In this document: positions 47,206 through 56,362 of the stretch, piece by piece
How the letters are laid out: the number at the start of each line of letters is the position of its first letter
Position numbering within the stretch: position 1 is the stretch's first letter
Translations under genes and position numbers: made by a program
DNA from: Halomonas sp. QHL1
GTDB lineage: Bacteria; Pseudomonadota; Gammaproteobacteria; Pseudomonadales; Halomonadaceae
Length of the DNA: 64,000 nucleotides
Reading direction: 5' to 3'
NCBI RefSeq assembly: GCF_001882345.1
Contig: NZ_MINL01000001.1
Location: 2,379,705-2,443,704, forward strand
The notes under the pieces: generated by a model
What the model was told of the DNA's origin: nothing
The model's database searches: none
Seen by the model: the letters and a program-made list of their open reading frames with translations, nothing else

Positions 47206-48015
47206 TTAATCCAAATACAACAGGCCATGGGCTTTATTGACCATGGTGGCAACTTCTTCCTGCATGCCTTGGAGCACATCCAATTTATGATCCGTCGTCA
47301 TTCGAGACTTGAGCATTGAACAACTCATGGCTCCCAGGGGGTGGCCACTATGATCGAGGATGGGAATAGCCAAGCCGCAGTATTCGGGCAGCAAGGAGCC
47401 CTCCACACCGCGGGAATAGCCATGCTTCAGTTGGTGAGAAATTTCGTCTTCGATATCGGCTATGGCAATTGCGTATTCGTCCATTAACCGCTCAGCGTTA
47501 TGGTTGAGTATTTCGTCTCGTTCATCACCGCCTAGGTAGGCAAGTAAGGCAACAGAGGCTTGCCCGACGCCTAGTGGCAAACGCCCACCTGTGGCCCTTA
47601 CGAAACTGCCCACAGGATAAGCGCCATTCTGTACTTCAAGGCAAACAGCATTGACGCCATCGCGAGCAAATAGATAAAAGCTGTCTCCCCAGCGTTGTGC
47701 CAAAGCCAGCAATCTTGGCCGGGCTAAATCACGCAAACCAGCGCCATTTCCCGCTTGTGCACCAAGCACCAACAATTCATAACCAAGCAAATAACGTCCG
47801 CGAATGGGTGAAGAACGCAAAAACCCTTGCTGTTTAAGCCCTTTTAGCAATCGATATAGCGTTGGACGGCTGAAATCTAGCTCGTCTAGGTAGTTGTCGA
47901 TGCTGGCCCCACGGTGCCCGCCACTCGCCGTGATCTGCAATATCTGCATGGCATGAACTAATGTCGTTGGGGACTGATGAGTATTGCTACCGTTTACAGG
48001 CATATCGCGTGTCAT
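47206..48015 (-). CDS. IclR-family transcriptional regulator
   Basis: This regulator has about 269 residues with an N-terminal winged helix (HAMQILQITASGGHRGASIDNYLDELDFSRPTLYRLLKGL) and a C-terminal IclR effector domain (GNGAGLRDLARPRLLALAQRWGDSFYLFARDGVNAVCLE...). The frame opens at a TTG at 48045; I prefer ATG 48015, and ATG 48003 is also possible since none has a strong ribosome site. It is the first gene of its operon with the oxidoreductase and NhaC genes and probably autoregulates through palindromes at 48064-48093. Confidence 0.87.
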   Translation of the reverse strand: MTRDMPVNGSNTHQSPTTLVHAMQILQITASGGHRGASIDNYLDELDFSRPTLYRLLKGLKQQGFLRSSPIRGRYLLGYELLVLGAQAGNGAGLRDLARPRLLALAQRWGDSFYLFARDGVNAVCLEVQNGAYPVGSFVRATGGRLPLGVGQASVALLAYLGGDERDEILNHNAERLMDEYAIAIADIEDEISHQLKHGYSRGVEGSLLPEYCGLAIPILDHSGHPLGAMSCSMLKSRMTTDHKLDVLQGMQEEVATMVNKAHGLLYLD

Positions 48016-48063
48016 TTTTTGTTTATGTAAGACAGAACATAACAAGACAATTTTAGTAGTTCA

Positions 48064-48093
48064 TCTCATTAAATGAGACACATCATTTAATGA
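48064..48093. promoter_or_regulatory. Two palindromic boxes upstream of the IclR gene
   Basis: A 15-bp palindrome TCTCATTAAATGAGA (48064-48078) and a second box TCATTTAATGA (48083-48093) share the core TCATTWAATGA, centred 17 bp apart and about 50-75 bp before the IclR start. They are candidate IclR operators. Sequence only. Confidence 0.55.
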
Positions 48094-48319
48094 CTGATCT
48101 ACAACCACAGCCGTAGGTCTACTCATAATTCCAATTGAAAAGCAATGGCAGGAATATGCGGATTTTTTTTGTTTTTTTAAATATGGAAGGAGATGCTAAA
48201 TGCTTAATGATTGCAAAATTAGTATTAATTACGAGGAGTGAGTCCGACTAAACGACGTTGGCCCACGCACCTAGACTTCTCTAAGATCAGAGTTACTTTT
48301 TTCTTTAAGAGCCGCCCTT

Positions 48320-49594
48320 ATGAAACCTGAAACTATCGCCCTTCACCATGGCTACGTGCCGGATTCACAAAATGCCGTTGCGGTGCCGATTCATCAGACC
48401 ACCTCGTTCTCATTTGACAGTGCGCAGCACGCAGCGGACCTGTTTGATTTGAAAGTGGAGGGAAATATCTATTCCCGCATTATGAACCCTACCTGTGCCG
48501 TTCTGGAGCAGCGAGTGGCTGCACTGGAAGGCGGCATTGCGGGCCTAGCGGTAGCATCGGGGATGGCCGCCATCACCTATGCTATTCAAACCATCGCCGA
48601 AGCGGGCGATAACATCGTGTCGATTAGCGAGCTGTATGGCGGTACCTACAACCTGTTTGCTCACACGTTGCCGCGTCAGGGTATTCAGGTGCGGTTTGCC
48701 GATAAAGATGATATTGCGGGCATCGAAGCGCTGATTGATGCACGCACTAAAGCAGTGTTTTGCGAAAGTATCGGCAACCCCTCAGGTGGCGTCGTCGATT
48801 TACGTGCGCTTGCCGATGCAGCCCATCGTCACGGAGTGCCGGTGATAGTGGATAACACCACCGCCACGCCATTTTTATGTCGACCAATTGAGCATGGAGC
48901 GGATATTGTCGTCCATTCGGCGACCAAGTATATCGGCGGCCACGGCACCACGGTGGGTGGAGTCATTGTGGATTCTGGAAAATTCCCCTGGGCTGAACAT
49001 GCCAGCCGGTTCTCGCTGCTGAACGAGCCGGATGTCTCCTATCATGGCGTTAGCTATACCCGCGATGTGGGCGATGCAGCATTTATTACCCGAGCCCGGG
49101 TAGTACCGTTACGCAATATGGGGGCGGCATTATCTGCTCAGGCGGCCTGGAATCTTCTGCAGGGGCTGGAAACGTTGTCACTGAGGATAGAGCGTATTTG
49201 CGCTAATGCTCTGACGGTGGCGAAGCACCTAGAAAGCCATCCCCAGGTGGCGTGGGTGCACTATGCAGGATTGGAGAGCCACCCAGACCACGCACTCGCG
49301 CACCGCTATATGCACGGTCATGCCTCGGGCATTCTTAGCTTTGGTATTGTGGGCGGCCAAGCCGCTGGCGAACGCTTTTATGATGCGCTGTCGCTCATTC
49401 TGCGGCTGGTGAATATCGGCGATGCCAAGAGTTGTTCCTCTATTCCGGCATCTACCACGCACCGCCAGCTAAATGACCAAGAGCTAAAAACAGCGGGCGT
49501 TACCCCAGATATGGTGCGCCTGTCGATTGGCATCGAGCATATTGACGATCTGCTGGCGGATATCGATCAGGCGCTAACCTCTTCACAAGACTAG
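48320..49594 (+). CDS. metY: O-acetylhomoserine aminocarboxypropyltransferase (sulfhydrylase)
   Basis: This 424-residue PLP enzyme of the Cys/Met metabolism family makes homocysteine from O-acetylhomoserine and sulfide in the cytoplasm. Family blocks are PIHQTTSFSFDSAQHAADLFDL, YSRIMNPTCAVLEQRVAALEGG, VIVDNTTATPFLCRPIEHGADIV, and the PLP lysine in HSATKYIGGHGTTVGGV. Its length and the ~50-residue insertion between the lysine and VSYTRD favour MetY over cystathionine gamma-synthase. It stands alone, divergent from the IclR operon. I saw no SAM riboswitch in the 300 bp before it. Confidence 0.9.
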   Translation: MKPETIALHHGYVPDSQNAVAVPIHQTTSFSFDSAQHAADLFDLKVEGNIYSRIMNPTCAVLEQRVAALEGGIAGLAVASGMAAITYAIQTIAEAGDNIVSISELYGGTYNLFAHTLPRQGIQVRFADKDDIAGIEALIDARTKAVFCESIGNPSGGVVDLRALADAAHRHGVPVIVDNTTATPFLCRPIEHGADIVVHSATKYIGGHGTTVGGVIVDSGKFPWAEHASRFSLLNEPDVSYHGVSYTRDVGDAAFITRARVVPLRNMGAALSAQAAWNLLQGLETLSLRIERICANALTVAKHLESHPQVAWVHYAGLESHPDHALAHRYMHGHASGILSFGIVGGQAAGERFYDALSLILRLVNIGDAKSCSSIPASTTHRQLNDQELKTAGVTPDMVRLSIGIEHIDDLLADIDQALTSSQD

Positions 49595-49698
49595 CGGCGC
49601 GTTTTAGGTGCCTGACTATGACTAAGCCACCATAGCAGCTCACCCTTCCGCATGCCTCAGGGATCGAGCGTCTCTAGTTACAGTTTTCGTCCAGCACC

Positions 49699-50700
49699 TT
49701 AGCGCTTATTGGCAGTGGCGCTGGGCGCTTCACCGAAGCGTTTCCGGTAGGCGCGGGTAAAATGTGCTGGCTGGCTAAAGCCAGTGGCCAAAGCTGCTTC
49801 GGTCACAAGGCTGCGGCTATCGGTAAGTAGTTGACGCGCTCGATCCAGTCTCATTCCTAGGTAACACTGCTGAGGGGTTTCGTCAAAATGGCGCTGGAAT
49901 AACCGTGTCAGCTGCCGCTGAGACTGTCCCACCAGGCGACACACCTCTGGGATCGGTAGCGCCTGTACCAGATTGGCTTCCATCACCGCCAATGTCTGCG
50001 TCACGCTGCGCGGAAGTTCTCCGAAGTGTTGGCGTGGGGTATCGCCGCCGTCATCGCGAGGCCTTGGGTGAATCAATTGCCGTCCCACGGCATCAGCCAG
50101 GGCGGGTCCATAGGCATGCTCTATCCACGCCAGCATCATGTCGATGCTCCCCGACCCACCGGAGCCAGTCAGACGCATAGCGTCGAACTCGTAGTGGGTT
50201 GGGCTAATTTCTAACATCGGAAACTCACGACGAAAGGCTGGCACGCTCTCCCAATGCAGGGCCACACGATGGCCGGCCAACACCCCCGCACGCGCCAATA
50301 TGAAGGGCGCCGTATCCGGCCCACCCAGCCAGCCACCGTGAGCGGCAATGCGTCTCAGCACGGCGCGATCCTGAGGACTCACCGTCGCCTCCGCTTCGTA
50401 AGAAGAAACCACCATCAGGCGTGACGCATCCTCCAGCGACGCCAAAGTTCCGTCCACGTCGATGCGCACCCCGTTACTGGCCACCACAGCATCGCCATGC
50501 GCGGAGAGCAACCGCCAAGCAAAGAGGTGACGGCCGAAGCGATTGGCCACACGCAGCGGCTCAAGTAGACAGAAAAGGGTCAGCATGGAGAAGCGCGGCA
50601 CCAGCCACACGTTGAGGGTGTGTTCTGCCTGTTCCGGTGTCAGAAGGGGCGGCGAATCTGGGCGCGGATACGGCCATGGGGCGTTGGTGGTGTCATTCAT
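49699..50700 (-). CDS. GlxA-family AraC-type transcriptional regulator
   Basis: This 333-residue regulator has an N-terminal DJ-1/PfpI-like (class I glutamine-amidotransferase-like) ligand domain (VWLVPRFSMLTLFCLLEPLRVANRFG..., GGWLGGPDTAPFILARAG) and a C-terminal AraC/XylS DNA-binding domain with two helix-turn-helix motifs (IPEVCRLVGQSQRQLTRLF, VTEAALATGFSQPAHFTRAYRKRFG). Relatives control carnitine, glycine betaine, choline or arginine catabolism. The frame continues upstream to 50835, but ATG 50700 matches the family start and avoids overlap with the divergent gene. It probably controls the operon starting at 50803 through the repeats at 50701-50748. Confidence 0.9.
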   Translation of the reverse strand: MNDTTNAPWPYPRPDSPPLLTPEQAEHTLNVWLVPRFSMLTLFCLLEPLRVANRFGRHLFAWRLLSAHGDAVVASNGVRIDVDGTLASLEDASRLMVVSSYEAEATVSPQDRAVLRRIAAHGGWLGGPDTAPFILARAGVLAGHRVALHWESVPAFRREFPMLEISPTHYEFDAMRLTGSGGSGSIDMMLAWIEHAYGPALADAVGRQLIHPRPRDDGGDTPRQHFGELPRSVTQTLAVMEANLVQALPIPEVCRLVGQSQRQLTRLFQRHFDETPQQCYLGMRLDRARQLLTDSRSLVTEAALATGFSQPAHFTRAYRKRFGEAPSATANKR

Positions 50701-50748
50701 GGCTAATATAATCAAGCATGCGGCCAATACTATCAAGTCAGGGCCAAT
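50701..50748 (+). promoter_or_regulatory. Triple direct repeat, candidate GlxA/AraC operator
   Basis: The motif GGCYAAT occurs at 50701, 50722 and 50742 (21 and 20 bp apart), and the second and third copies are each preceded by ATCAAG (50711, 50732). AraC-family dimers bind direct repeats spaced about two helical turns apart. The site sits in the 102-bp divergent gap, so it could activate the oxygenase operon and repress the regulator. Confidence 0.65.
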
Positions 50749-50802
50749 TGAGGCGGTTACCATAGAATCAGTTTCCCTAACACAACCTATGGAGGCGCCG
50801 CT

Positions 50803-51921
50803 ATGACACAGGTCATTACTCAGGCCAATTGCCAACGCCTAGTCCTCGATCACCAGGGCCAGAGATACGAATACACCGCCCTATGGCTACGCGAACGCAG
50901 TCCCGATGACAAAACCAGAGACCCCTATACCGGTCAACGCCTAATCGAGGCCGCTGAGCTACCACTCGATCTAGCCATCGAGACTGCCGGGGTCGCTGAC
51001 GGACAACTGAATTTGAGTTTCAGTGACGGACATCACACTACTTTCGAGCTTGTGGCATTGTTCGACGAACAGTCCAGCGATTTGCCCCGTCAACTCTGGG
51101 ATGCCACGGGGGCGCCACACCCAAAAGCGGACTTCGCCACTGCTCTTGAAGACGACTCAGCGTTATTAGAGATGTTGGAAGCGCTGCATCGCAACGGTTT
51201 CGTGATCGTCTCCGGAGTACCCGCCGAAGCGGATGGTATGCAACCGCTTATTGACCGCGTTGGGCCGCTACGGCGCACCAACTGGGGCGGCATCGCCGAC
51301 GTCAAATCGGTGGCTAACGCCTATGACCTGACCATGACCCAGCGTGGTCTGGAGCCTCATACGGACAACCCCTACCGGGACCCTATTCCAGGCTACATTT
51401 GGCTACACTGCCTGGCCAACGCCGCCGAGGGCGGCGACAGCACGTTAGCCGATGGCTTTATGGCGGCCCACCTGCTTCGCCAGCGCGACCCAAGCGCCTA
51501 CGAATGCCTCACTAGGGTGACGCCTAGCTTTCGCTATTGCGACGCCGATACTTATCTGGAAAGCGAGGGGCCGCTGATCGAGCTGGACAGCCGAGGCGAC
51601 CCCGTTCGGGTGCGTTATTCCAACCGTACCGAAGGCATACCTGCGCTGCCCGTAGAAGAACTGGAAGCTTACTATGCCGCCCGCAAAGCCTTCTATCAGC
51701 TGATCACTGGCGAAGAACTGACCCTGAACCTCAAACTCGACCAGGGCCAGATGCTGATCATAGATAACTATCGACTGTTGCACGGACGCAGTGCCTTCCA
51801 GCTTGCTGGCGGCGTGCGCCATATGCGCCAAGGCTACGTTGATCGCGATAGTACCACCAGCCGCCGCCGCGTATTGCGTCACCCCTTCTCCAATCCCCAG
51901 GCCCAAGGAGAACCTGCATGA
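50803..51921 (+). CDS. Fe(II)/2-oxoglutarate dioxygenase, TmpA / gamma-butyrobetaine hydroxylase-like
   Basis: This 372-residue enzyme has an N-terminal DUF971-type domain (~1-90; YTALWLRERSPDD) and a TauD/TfdA jelly-roll domain. Metal ligands are visible as HTD in GLEPHTDNPYRDP and the distal histidine in NYRLLHGRSAF. The family hydroxylates quaternary ammonium substrates: gamma-butyrobetaine, trimethyllysine, or 2-trimethylaminoethylphosphonate (TmpA). Coupling to the HD gene (ATGA overlap) is the TmpA-TmpB arrangement, but the rest of the operon encodes arginine-type catabolism, so the true substrate is open. Ribosome site GGAGG precedes ATG. Confidence 0.85.
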   Translation: MTQVITQANCQRLVLDHQGQRYEYTALWLRERSPDDKTRDPYTGQRLIEAAELPLDLAIETAGVADGQLNLSFSDGHHTTFELVALFDEQSSDLPRQLWDATGAPHPKADFATALEDDSALLEMLEALHRNGFVIVSGVPAEADGMQPLIDRVGPLRRTNWGGIADVKSVANAYDLTMTQRGLEPHTDNPYRDPIPGYIWLHCLANAAEGGDSTLADGFMAAHLLRQRDPSAYECLTRVTPSFRYCDADTYLESEGPLIELDSRGDPVRVRYSNRTEGIPALPVEELEAYYAARKAFYQLITGEELTLNLKLDQGQMLIIDNYRLLHGRSAFQLAGGVRHMRQGYVDRDSTTSRRRVLRHPFSNPQAQGEPA

Positions 51922-52505
51922 ATCAAGCTCGATTTCGCTACTTCGGCGAGGCCCAGCGGGACGACTGGGTGCTGATTGATGCCCGCTTCCGCGACTATGT
52001 CGCCGATACCCCGCGCCGGGTACTCGCCCACTTACACAATTTGGCCGGCGACCACCACGGCTATCCGGTGGATCGCTATGAACACAGCCTACAGACCGCC
52101 ACCCGGGCGCTGCGTGATGGTGCCGATGAGGAGATGGTGGTCTGCGCGCTGCTCCATGATATCGGCGACGACCTGACCCCAGCTAACCACGCAGAGATTG
52201 CCGCGGCCATCCTTGAGCCCTTCGTCGATCCACTCAATGTCTGGATGATTCGTAACCATGAACTTTTTCAGGGCTATCACTACCAGCATTTCTTCGGACA
52301 AGATCCACACGCTCGTGAGCAGTATCGCGACCACCCGGCCTATGAGCGCACCGTGCGTTTCTGCGACCACTGGGATCAGGCCAGCTTTGACCCGGATTAT
52401 GACACCCTGCCCCTGGAGTACTTCGTCCCCATGGTAGAGAGAGTTCTGGGACGAACGCCTCGCGGCGGCCTCCCCACGCCGCTGCCCGAGGAGTCGCTAC
52501 GATGA
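51918..52505 (+). CDS. HD-domain protein, TmpB/PhnZ-like mixed-valent diiron oxygenase candidate
   Basis: This 195-residue protein has HD-type metal ligands (YEHSLQTATRAL, LLHDIGDDL, then NHAEIAAAI and IRNHELFQGYHYQHF). The last motif and the downstream RFCDHWDQASFDPDY match the PhnZ/TmpB oxygenase branch rather than phosphohydrolases. TmpB converts the hydroxylated trimethylaminoethylphosphonate to glycine betaine and phosphate, while PhnZ makes glycine. Function here is inferred from that pairing with the preceding oxygenase. It overlaps both neighbours as ATGA. Confidence 0.82.
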   Translation: MNQARFRYFGEAQRDDWVLIDARFRDYVADTPRRVLAHLHNLAGDHHGYPVDRYEHSLQTATRALRDGADEEMVVCALLHDIGDDLTPANHAEIAAAILEPFVDPLNVWMIRNHELFQGYHYQHFFGQDPHAREQYRDHPAYERTVRFCDHWDQASFDPDYDTLPLEYFVPMVERVLGRTPRGGLPTPLPEESLR

Positions 52506-54106
52506 GTCAGACCTGCGCCCAGTTACTGCTGCGACTCTTGGATGCCTACGACGTAGATACCGTCTTCGGTATCCCCGGAGTACATACGATTGAGCTCTAC
52601 CGCGCCTTGGGCGAGAGCCCAATCCGCCACGTCACCCCACGCCACGAACAGGGCGCAGGCTTTATGGCCGACGGCTATGCCCGAGCCAGCGGCCGTCCTG
52701 CAGCCTGCTTTATCATCACCGGTCCCGGTATGACCAACATCGCCACAGCCATGGGCCAGGCCCTAGCTGACTCGGTGCCGATGCTGGTGATCTCCAGCGT
52801 CAACCGTCGCGAGACCCTGGGGCGCGGCCAGGGGCGTCTTCACGAGCTGCCCAACCAGCAGCAAACCTTGGCCGGTGTCAGCGTCTTTAGCCACACCCTG
52901 CACGATCCAGCAGCACTGCCAGAACTCTTGGCACGCGCCTTTGCAATTTTTCGCGGCGCTCGGCCAGGACCAGTCCACATCGAGATTCCCATCGATCTGT
53001 TCGTCGCCCCGGTTGCTGAGCAATTGCCGCGTCCGACCAAGGTGTTTCCCCCAGCTCCGGCACCCGCCGCCATTGCCCGCGCCGCCGAGTGGTTAAGCCA
53101 AGCGAAGCGCCCACTGTTGCTGCTAGGCGGCGGTTGCGTGGCTGCCCCCGAGGCCGCCCGCGCCTTGGTGGAGCGGCTGCAGGCCCCTGCCCTTACAACC
53201 ATCAACGCTAAGGGCGTACTGGGACTCGACCATCCGCTCGACCTAGGTGCGACCATGAGCCTGCCCGCCGCACGCCGCCTAGCGGCCGACGCAGACGTCA
53301 TCTTGGCGCTGGGCACCGAGCTGGGCGAGACCGACTACGATCTAGTCTTCGACGAGGGCTTTCAACTTGAGGGACGGTTAATCCGGGTGGATATCGACCC
53401 CCAGCAGTTGGGCCGCAACCAGGGGGCTGATTTAGCCATGGTGGCCGACGCTGGCGAGACGATGAACGCGCTGTTGCAGTCGCTACCAAACAGCCATGGC
53501 CCTAACGGCCGCGCCGCCGAGGTGCGCCAAGCGCTCGCGCTCAATGAAGATCCCGAGTTAGCACCCTATATACCGCTCTATGCCACCTTAAGAGCCACGC
53601 TGCCCGAGGCAATTGTGGTAGGCGACTCCACCGGGCCAGTTTATGCCGGTAACTTCCTGGCTTCTTTGCCCGAGCCCCGTCGCTGGTTTAACTCTGCCAC
53701 TGGCTACGGCACCTTGGGTTATGGTCTGCCCGCCGCCCTCGGGGCTGCCCTAGCCTGCCCTGAACGCCCAGTGGTTGCCTTGGTGGGCGACGGTGGTCTG
53801 CAATTTGTACTCGGCGAGTTGGGCACTGCTCGCGATCTCCCTTATCCGGTAGCGGTGGTGATCTGGAACAACCAGGGCTACGACGAAATTCGCCGCTATA
53901 TGGCCATGCACGAGGTACCCCAGTTGGGCGTCGATTTGACAGCACCGGACTTCGCTGGGCTGGCTAGTGCTTACACCTGCCGCTACCGGGCAGTGGGCAA
54001 CCCCATGTCCCTCGGTGAGGCACTCGCGCAACTGGGCGACGATGACTCACCGCTATTGATCGAGGTAGACGCCGCGGCATGGATGAGCGCAATGAGCGCT
54101 TTGTAA
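52502..54106 (+). CDS. aruI: Thiamine-diphosphate 2-oxoacid decarboxylase, AruI-like
   Basis: This 534-residue ThDP enzyme has three domains: the Pyr domain with the catalytic glutamate region (TPRHEQGAGFMADGYARASG), a central domain, and the PP domain with the thiamine motif VVALVGDGGLQFVLGEL...NNQGYDEIRRY. It corresponds best to 5-guanidino-2-oxopentanoate (2-ketoarginine) decarboxylase AruI (DTVFGIPGVHTIELYRAL). The AruH-type aminotransferase and an aldehyde dehydrogenase in the same operon support this. It is translationally coupled to the HD gene. Confidence 0.82.
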   Translation: MSQTCAQLLLRLLDAYDVDTVFGIPGVHTIELYRALGESPIRHVTPRHEQGAGFMADGYARASGRPAACFIITGPGMTNIATAMGQALADSVPMLVISSVNRRETLGRGQGRLHELPNQQQTLAGVSVFSHTLHDPAALPELLARAFAIFRGARPGPVHIEIPIDLFVAPVAEQLPRPTKVFPPAPAPAAIARAAEWLSQAKRPLLLLGGGCVAAPEAARALVERLQAPALTTINAKGVLGLDHPLDLGATMSLPAARRLAADADVILALGTELGETDYDLVFDEGFQLEGRLIRVDIDPQQLGRNQGADLAMVADAGETMNALLQSLPNSHGPNGRAAEVRQALALNEDPELAPYIPLYATLRATLPEAIVVGDSTGPVYAGNFLASLPEPRRWFNSATGYGTLGYGLPAALGAALACPERPVVALVGDGGLQFVLGELGTARDLPYPVAVVIWNNQGYDEIRRYMAMHEVPQLGVDLTAPDFAGLASAYTCRYRAVGNPMSLGEALAQLGDDDSPLLIEVDAAAWMSAMSAL

Positions 54107-54148
54107 TAGCAATAATAGATCGATTAATCGACAAAAAAGGACCCTGAC

Positions 54149-55090
54149 ATGCGTAGTACCACCCTACTGACCACTTTGGCTCTCACCGGTTTACTACCGC
54201 TCACCACCCAGGCAGCACAGGATGCCAGCGACGAGCTGCGCCTAGTGGCTCCCCCCTGGCCGGGGGTAACCGTCAAAAGTGAGATCCTCGCCCAGTTAGC
54301 GGAGCCCTTGGGCTATCGGGTTGAAGCTCTGGAGGTCAGTTCTACGGTGGGCTACCAGACGCTGCAAAGTGGCGACAGCGATGCCTTCCTGGCAGGTTGG
54401 CTACCCTCCCAACAGCAGAGCTTCGACGCAGCCATGGAAGCGGGAAGCATCGTTGACCTTGGCAACAACGTCACCGGTGCACGCATGGGCTTCGCGGTCC
54501 CCGGCTATGTCTATGAGGCGGGCGTGACCAACGCCGAACAGCTGGCCGATCCCGAGATTCGCGAACGCTTCGGGGCGGAGATCTACTCTATCGAAAGCGG
54601 ATCTACCGTCAGTGACCACCTTCATGAAGCCGTTGAAGCAAATACCTACGGGCTCAACCAGTGGAATCTTCGCGAGTCTTCAACGCCAGGCATGCTGGCT
54701 GAGGTAGACGCGGCCAAGCGCGACCAGCGCTGGATCCTTTTTTACGGCTGGACGCCGCATTGGATGGCACCTGCGTATGACATGGAGATCCTGGATGATC
54801 CGGCTAGCGTGTTCGGCGAGAACAATGGACAAAGCGATGTACGCACTATTGTTGCTCGTGCCTACCACGCAGCCAACCCCAACATGATTCGACTGTTGGA
54901 CCAGTACGAGCTGTCCGCCGCCGAGCAGAGTGAGTTCATCCGCGACTTCGGCCTTGAAGAGGGCGAACTGGAGACCGTCGCCCGTGATTGGCTCTTGGCC
55001 AACCCTGAGCGGATAGAGTCCTTCTTAGAGGGTGTCACCACCCGCGAAGGCAAGCCTGGCATAGCGGCAGTTCGCGCTAGCCTGGAATGA
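54149..55090 (+). CDS. Glycine-betaine/choline-type ABC substrate-binding protein (OpuAC/ProX family)
   Basis: This 313-residue precursor has a signal peptide (LALTGLLPLTTQA-AQ). The mature protein has OpuAC features: LVAPPWPGVTVKSEILAQLAE at the start, then AFLAGWLPSQQQ and ILFYGWTPHWM, whose aromatic residues form the cation-pi box for quaternary ammonium groups. No matching betaine permease is encoded in the window. It may share the polar amino-acid permeases downstream or work with a distant transporter. A perfect palindrome (TCGATTAATCGA, 54120-54131) lies 17 bp upstream. Confidence 0.87.
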   Translation: MRSTTLLTTLALTGLLPLTTQAAQDASDELRLVAPPWPGVTVKSEILAQLAEPLGYRVEALEVSSTVGYQTLQSGDSDAFLAGWLPSQQQSFDAAMEAGSIVDLGNNVTGARMGFAVPGYVYEAGVTNAEQLADPEIRERFGAEIYSIESGSTVSDHLHEAVEANTYGLNQWNLRESSTPGMLAEVDAAKRDQRWILFYGWTPHWMAPAYDMEILDDPASVFGENNGQSDVRTIVARAYHAANPNMIRLLDQYELSAAEQSEFIRDFGLEEGELETVARDWLLANPERIESFLEGVTTREGKPGIAAVRASLE

Positions 55091-55104
55091 GGAGGCATTC
55101 CAGG
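55081..55104 (+). promoter_or_regulatory. Hairpin at a stop codon with AGGAGG in its loop
   Basis: A 9-bp perfect stem (CCTGGAATG / CATTCCAGG) spans the TGA stop of the binding-protein gene, with loop AGGAGG, a full anti-16S sequence. No start codon follows at the right distance; the next gene begins at 55151. It may stabilise the upstream mRNA segment or sequester ribosomes. Confidence 0.6.
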
Positions 55105-55150
55105 CCGCGTCGTTAAGTCGGCCCCTGTATTACTGAAAGCGAGGCATTCT

Positions 55151-56362
55151 ATGCACTATTCACGACTAACCAGCCGCATTGCAGGCGAGGGGGCTGCGGC
55201 CTGGGATATCCATTATCGCGCCCTAGCCCGTCAAGCCGCTGGGGAGGAAGTCACCGTACTCTCGGTGGGTGACCCGGATTTCGACACCCCAACGCCGATT
55301 ATCGAGAGCGCTGTGGCCAGCCTGCGTGGTGGCGCTACCCACTACCCCGATGTACAGGGCAAGCTGGCACTGCGTCAGGCCATCGCCAACAACTACCATC
55401 GCCAAGGCCTTGATGTAGGACCAGATAACATAATTGTCATGGCTGGCGCCCAGTGCGGACTCTATGCCGCCGCCCAGTGTTTGCTAGATCCCGGCGACGA
55501 AGTGCTGGTGCCCGAGCCGAGCTATGTCACCTACGAGGCAGTGCTGTGTGCTACCGGTGCCGAGCTCGTACAGGTGCCACTGCAGGCCGAAGAGGACTTT
55601 CGCCTCGACCCAGCGGCTCTGGCGACCGCCATCACACCGCGCACTAGGGCGATATTGCTTAACAGTCCCCATAACCCCACGGGACAGTTGATTGATGGCG
55701 ATACTTGGGAAGCCATTGCCGCGCTGTGCAGACGCCACGACCTGTGGTTGATCTCAGATGAAGTCTACGCCGAGTTGATTTTTGAGGGCGAGCACCACTG
55801 CCCTGCTACGCTGCCTGACATGGCCAAGCGCAGCGTGGTTATCAGCAGCCTCTCCAAATCCCACGCCATGACCGGCTGGCGCCTGGGCTGGGTACTAGGA
55901 CCTGAAGCACTGATTCAGCACCTCACCCATCTGGCGCTATGCATGCTCTACGGCTGCCCAGATTTTATTCAAGACGCCGCCTGCGATGCGTTACAGACAC
56001 CACCCACCGAGTTGAGCGCGATGCGCGAAGCCTATCGGGCACGCCGTGATGCCGTATGCGAGGTGCTCGCCGACAGTACTGCGGTGACCGCTATCCGTCC
56101 GCCAGCGGGGATGTTCCTTATGGTAGATATCCGCGCCACGGGACTCACTTCTCAAGCTTTTGCTGATCGCCTACTCGACGAGGAGGGTATCTCGGTTCTC
56201 TCTGGTGAAGCCTTCGGGCCTTCAGCGGCAGGCTTTGTTCGTCTCAGTCTAACGATTGAGGCCGCACGCCTCGCCGCGGCCAGCCTACGCCTGGTGGCAT
56301 GCGCCGAACGCGTTCGAGCCGAACTATCACCAACCCCGGCTAGGGAGGCCGATTGCCTATGA
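55151..56362 (+). CDS. aruH: Arginine:pyruvate transaminase-like class I aminotransferase
   Basis: This 403-residue cytoplasmic PLP enzyme follows the AruH pattern closely: [20 protein letters not shown] at the start, [40 protein letters not shown], and the PLP lysine in [16 protein letters not shown]. AruH transfers the amino group of arginine to pyruvate, producing 2-ketoarginine for AruI. This supports a complete arginine transaminase segment in the operon. A different cationic amino acid, such as trimethyllysine or homoarginine, cannot be excluded. It overlaps the ABC ATPase gene as ATGA. Confidence 0.88.
   Translation: MHYSRLTSRIAGEGAAAWDIHYRALARQAAGEEVTVLSVGDPDFDTPTPIIESAVASLRGGATHYPDVQGKLALRQAIANNYHRQGLDVGPDNIIVMAGAQCGLYAAAQCLLDPGDEVLVPEPSYVTYEAVLCATGAELVQVPLQAEEDFRLDPAALATAITPRTRAILLNSPHNPTGQLIDGDTWEAIAALCRRHDLWLISDEVYAELIFEGEHHCPATLPDMAKRSVVISSLSKSHAMTGWRLGWVLGPEALIQHLTHLALCMLYGCPDFIQDAACDALQTPPTELSAMREAYRARRDAVCEVLADSTAVTAIRPPAGMFLMVDIRATGLTSQAFADRLLDEEGISVLSGEAFGPSAAGFVRLSLTIEAARLAAASLRLVACAERVRAELSPTPAREADCL

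Noticed and set aside
48046..48319. SAM riboswitch before metY
   Set aside because: No SAM-type aptamer core or terminator pair could be found in the region.
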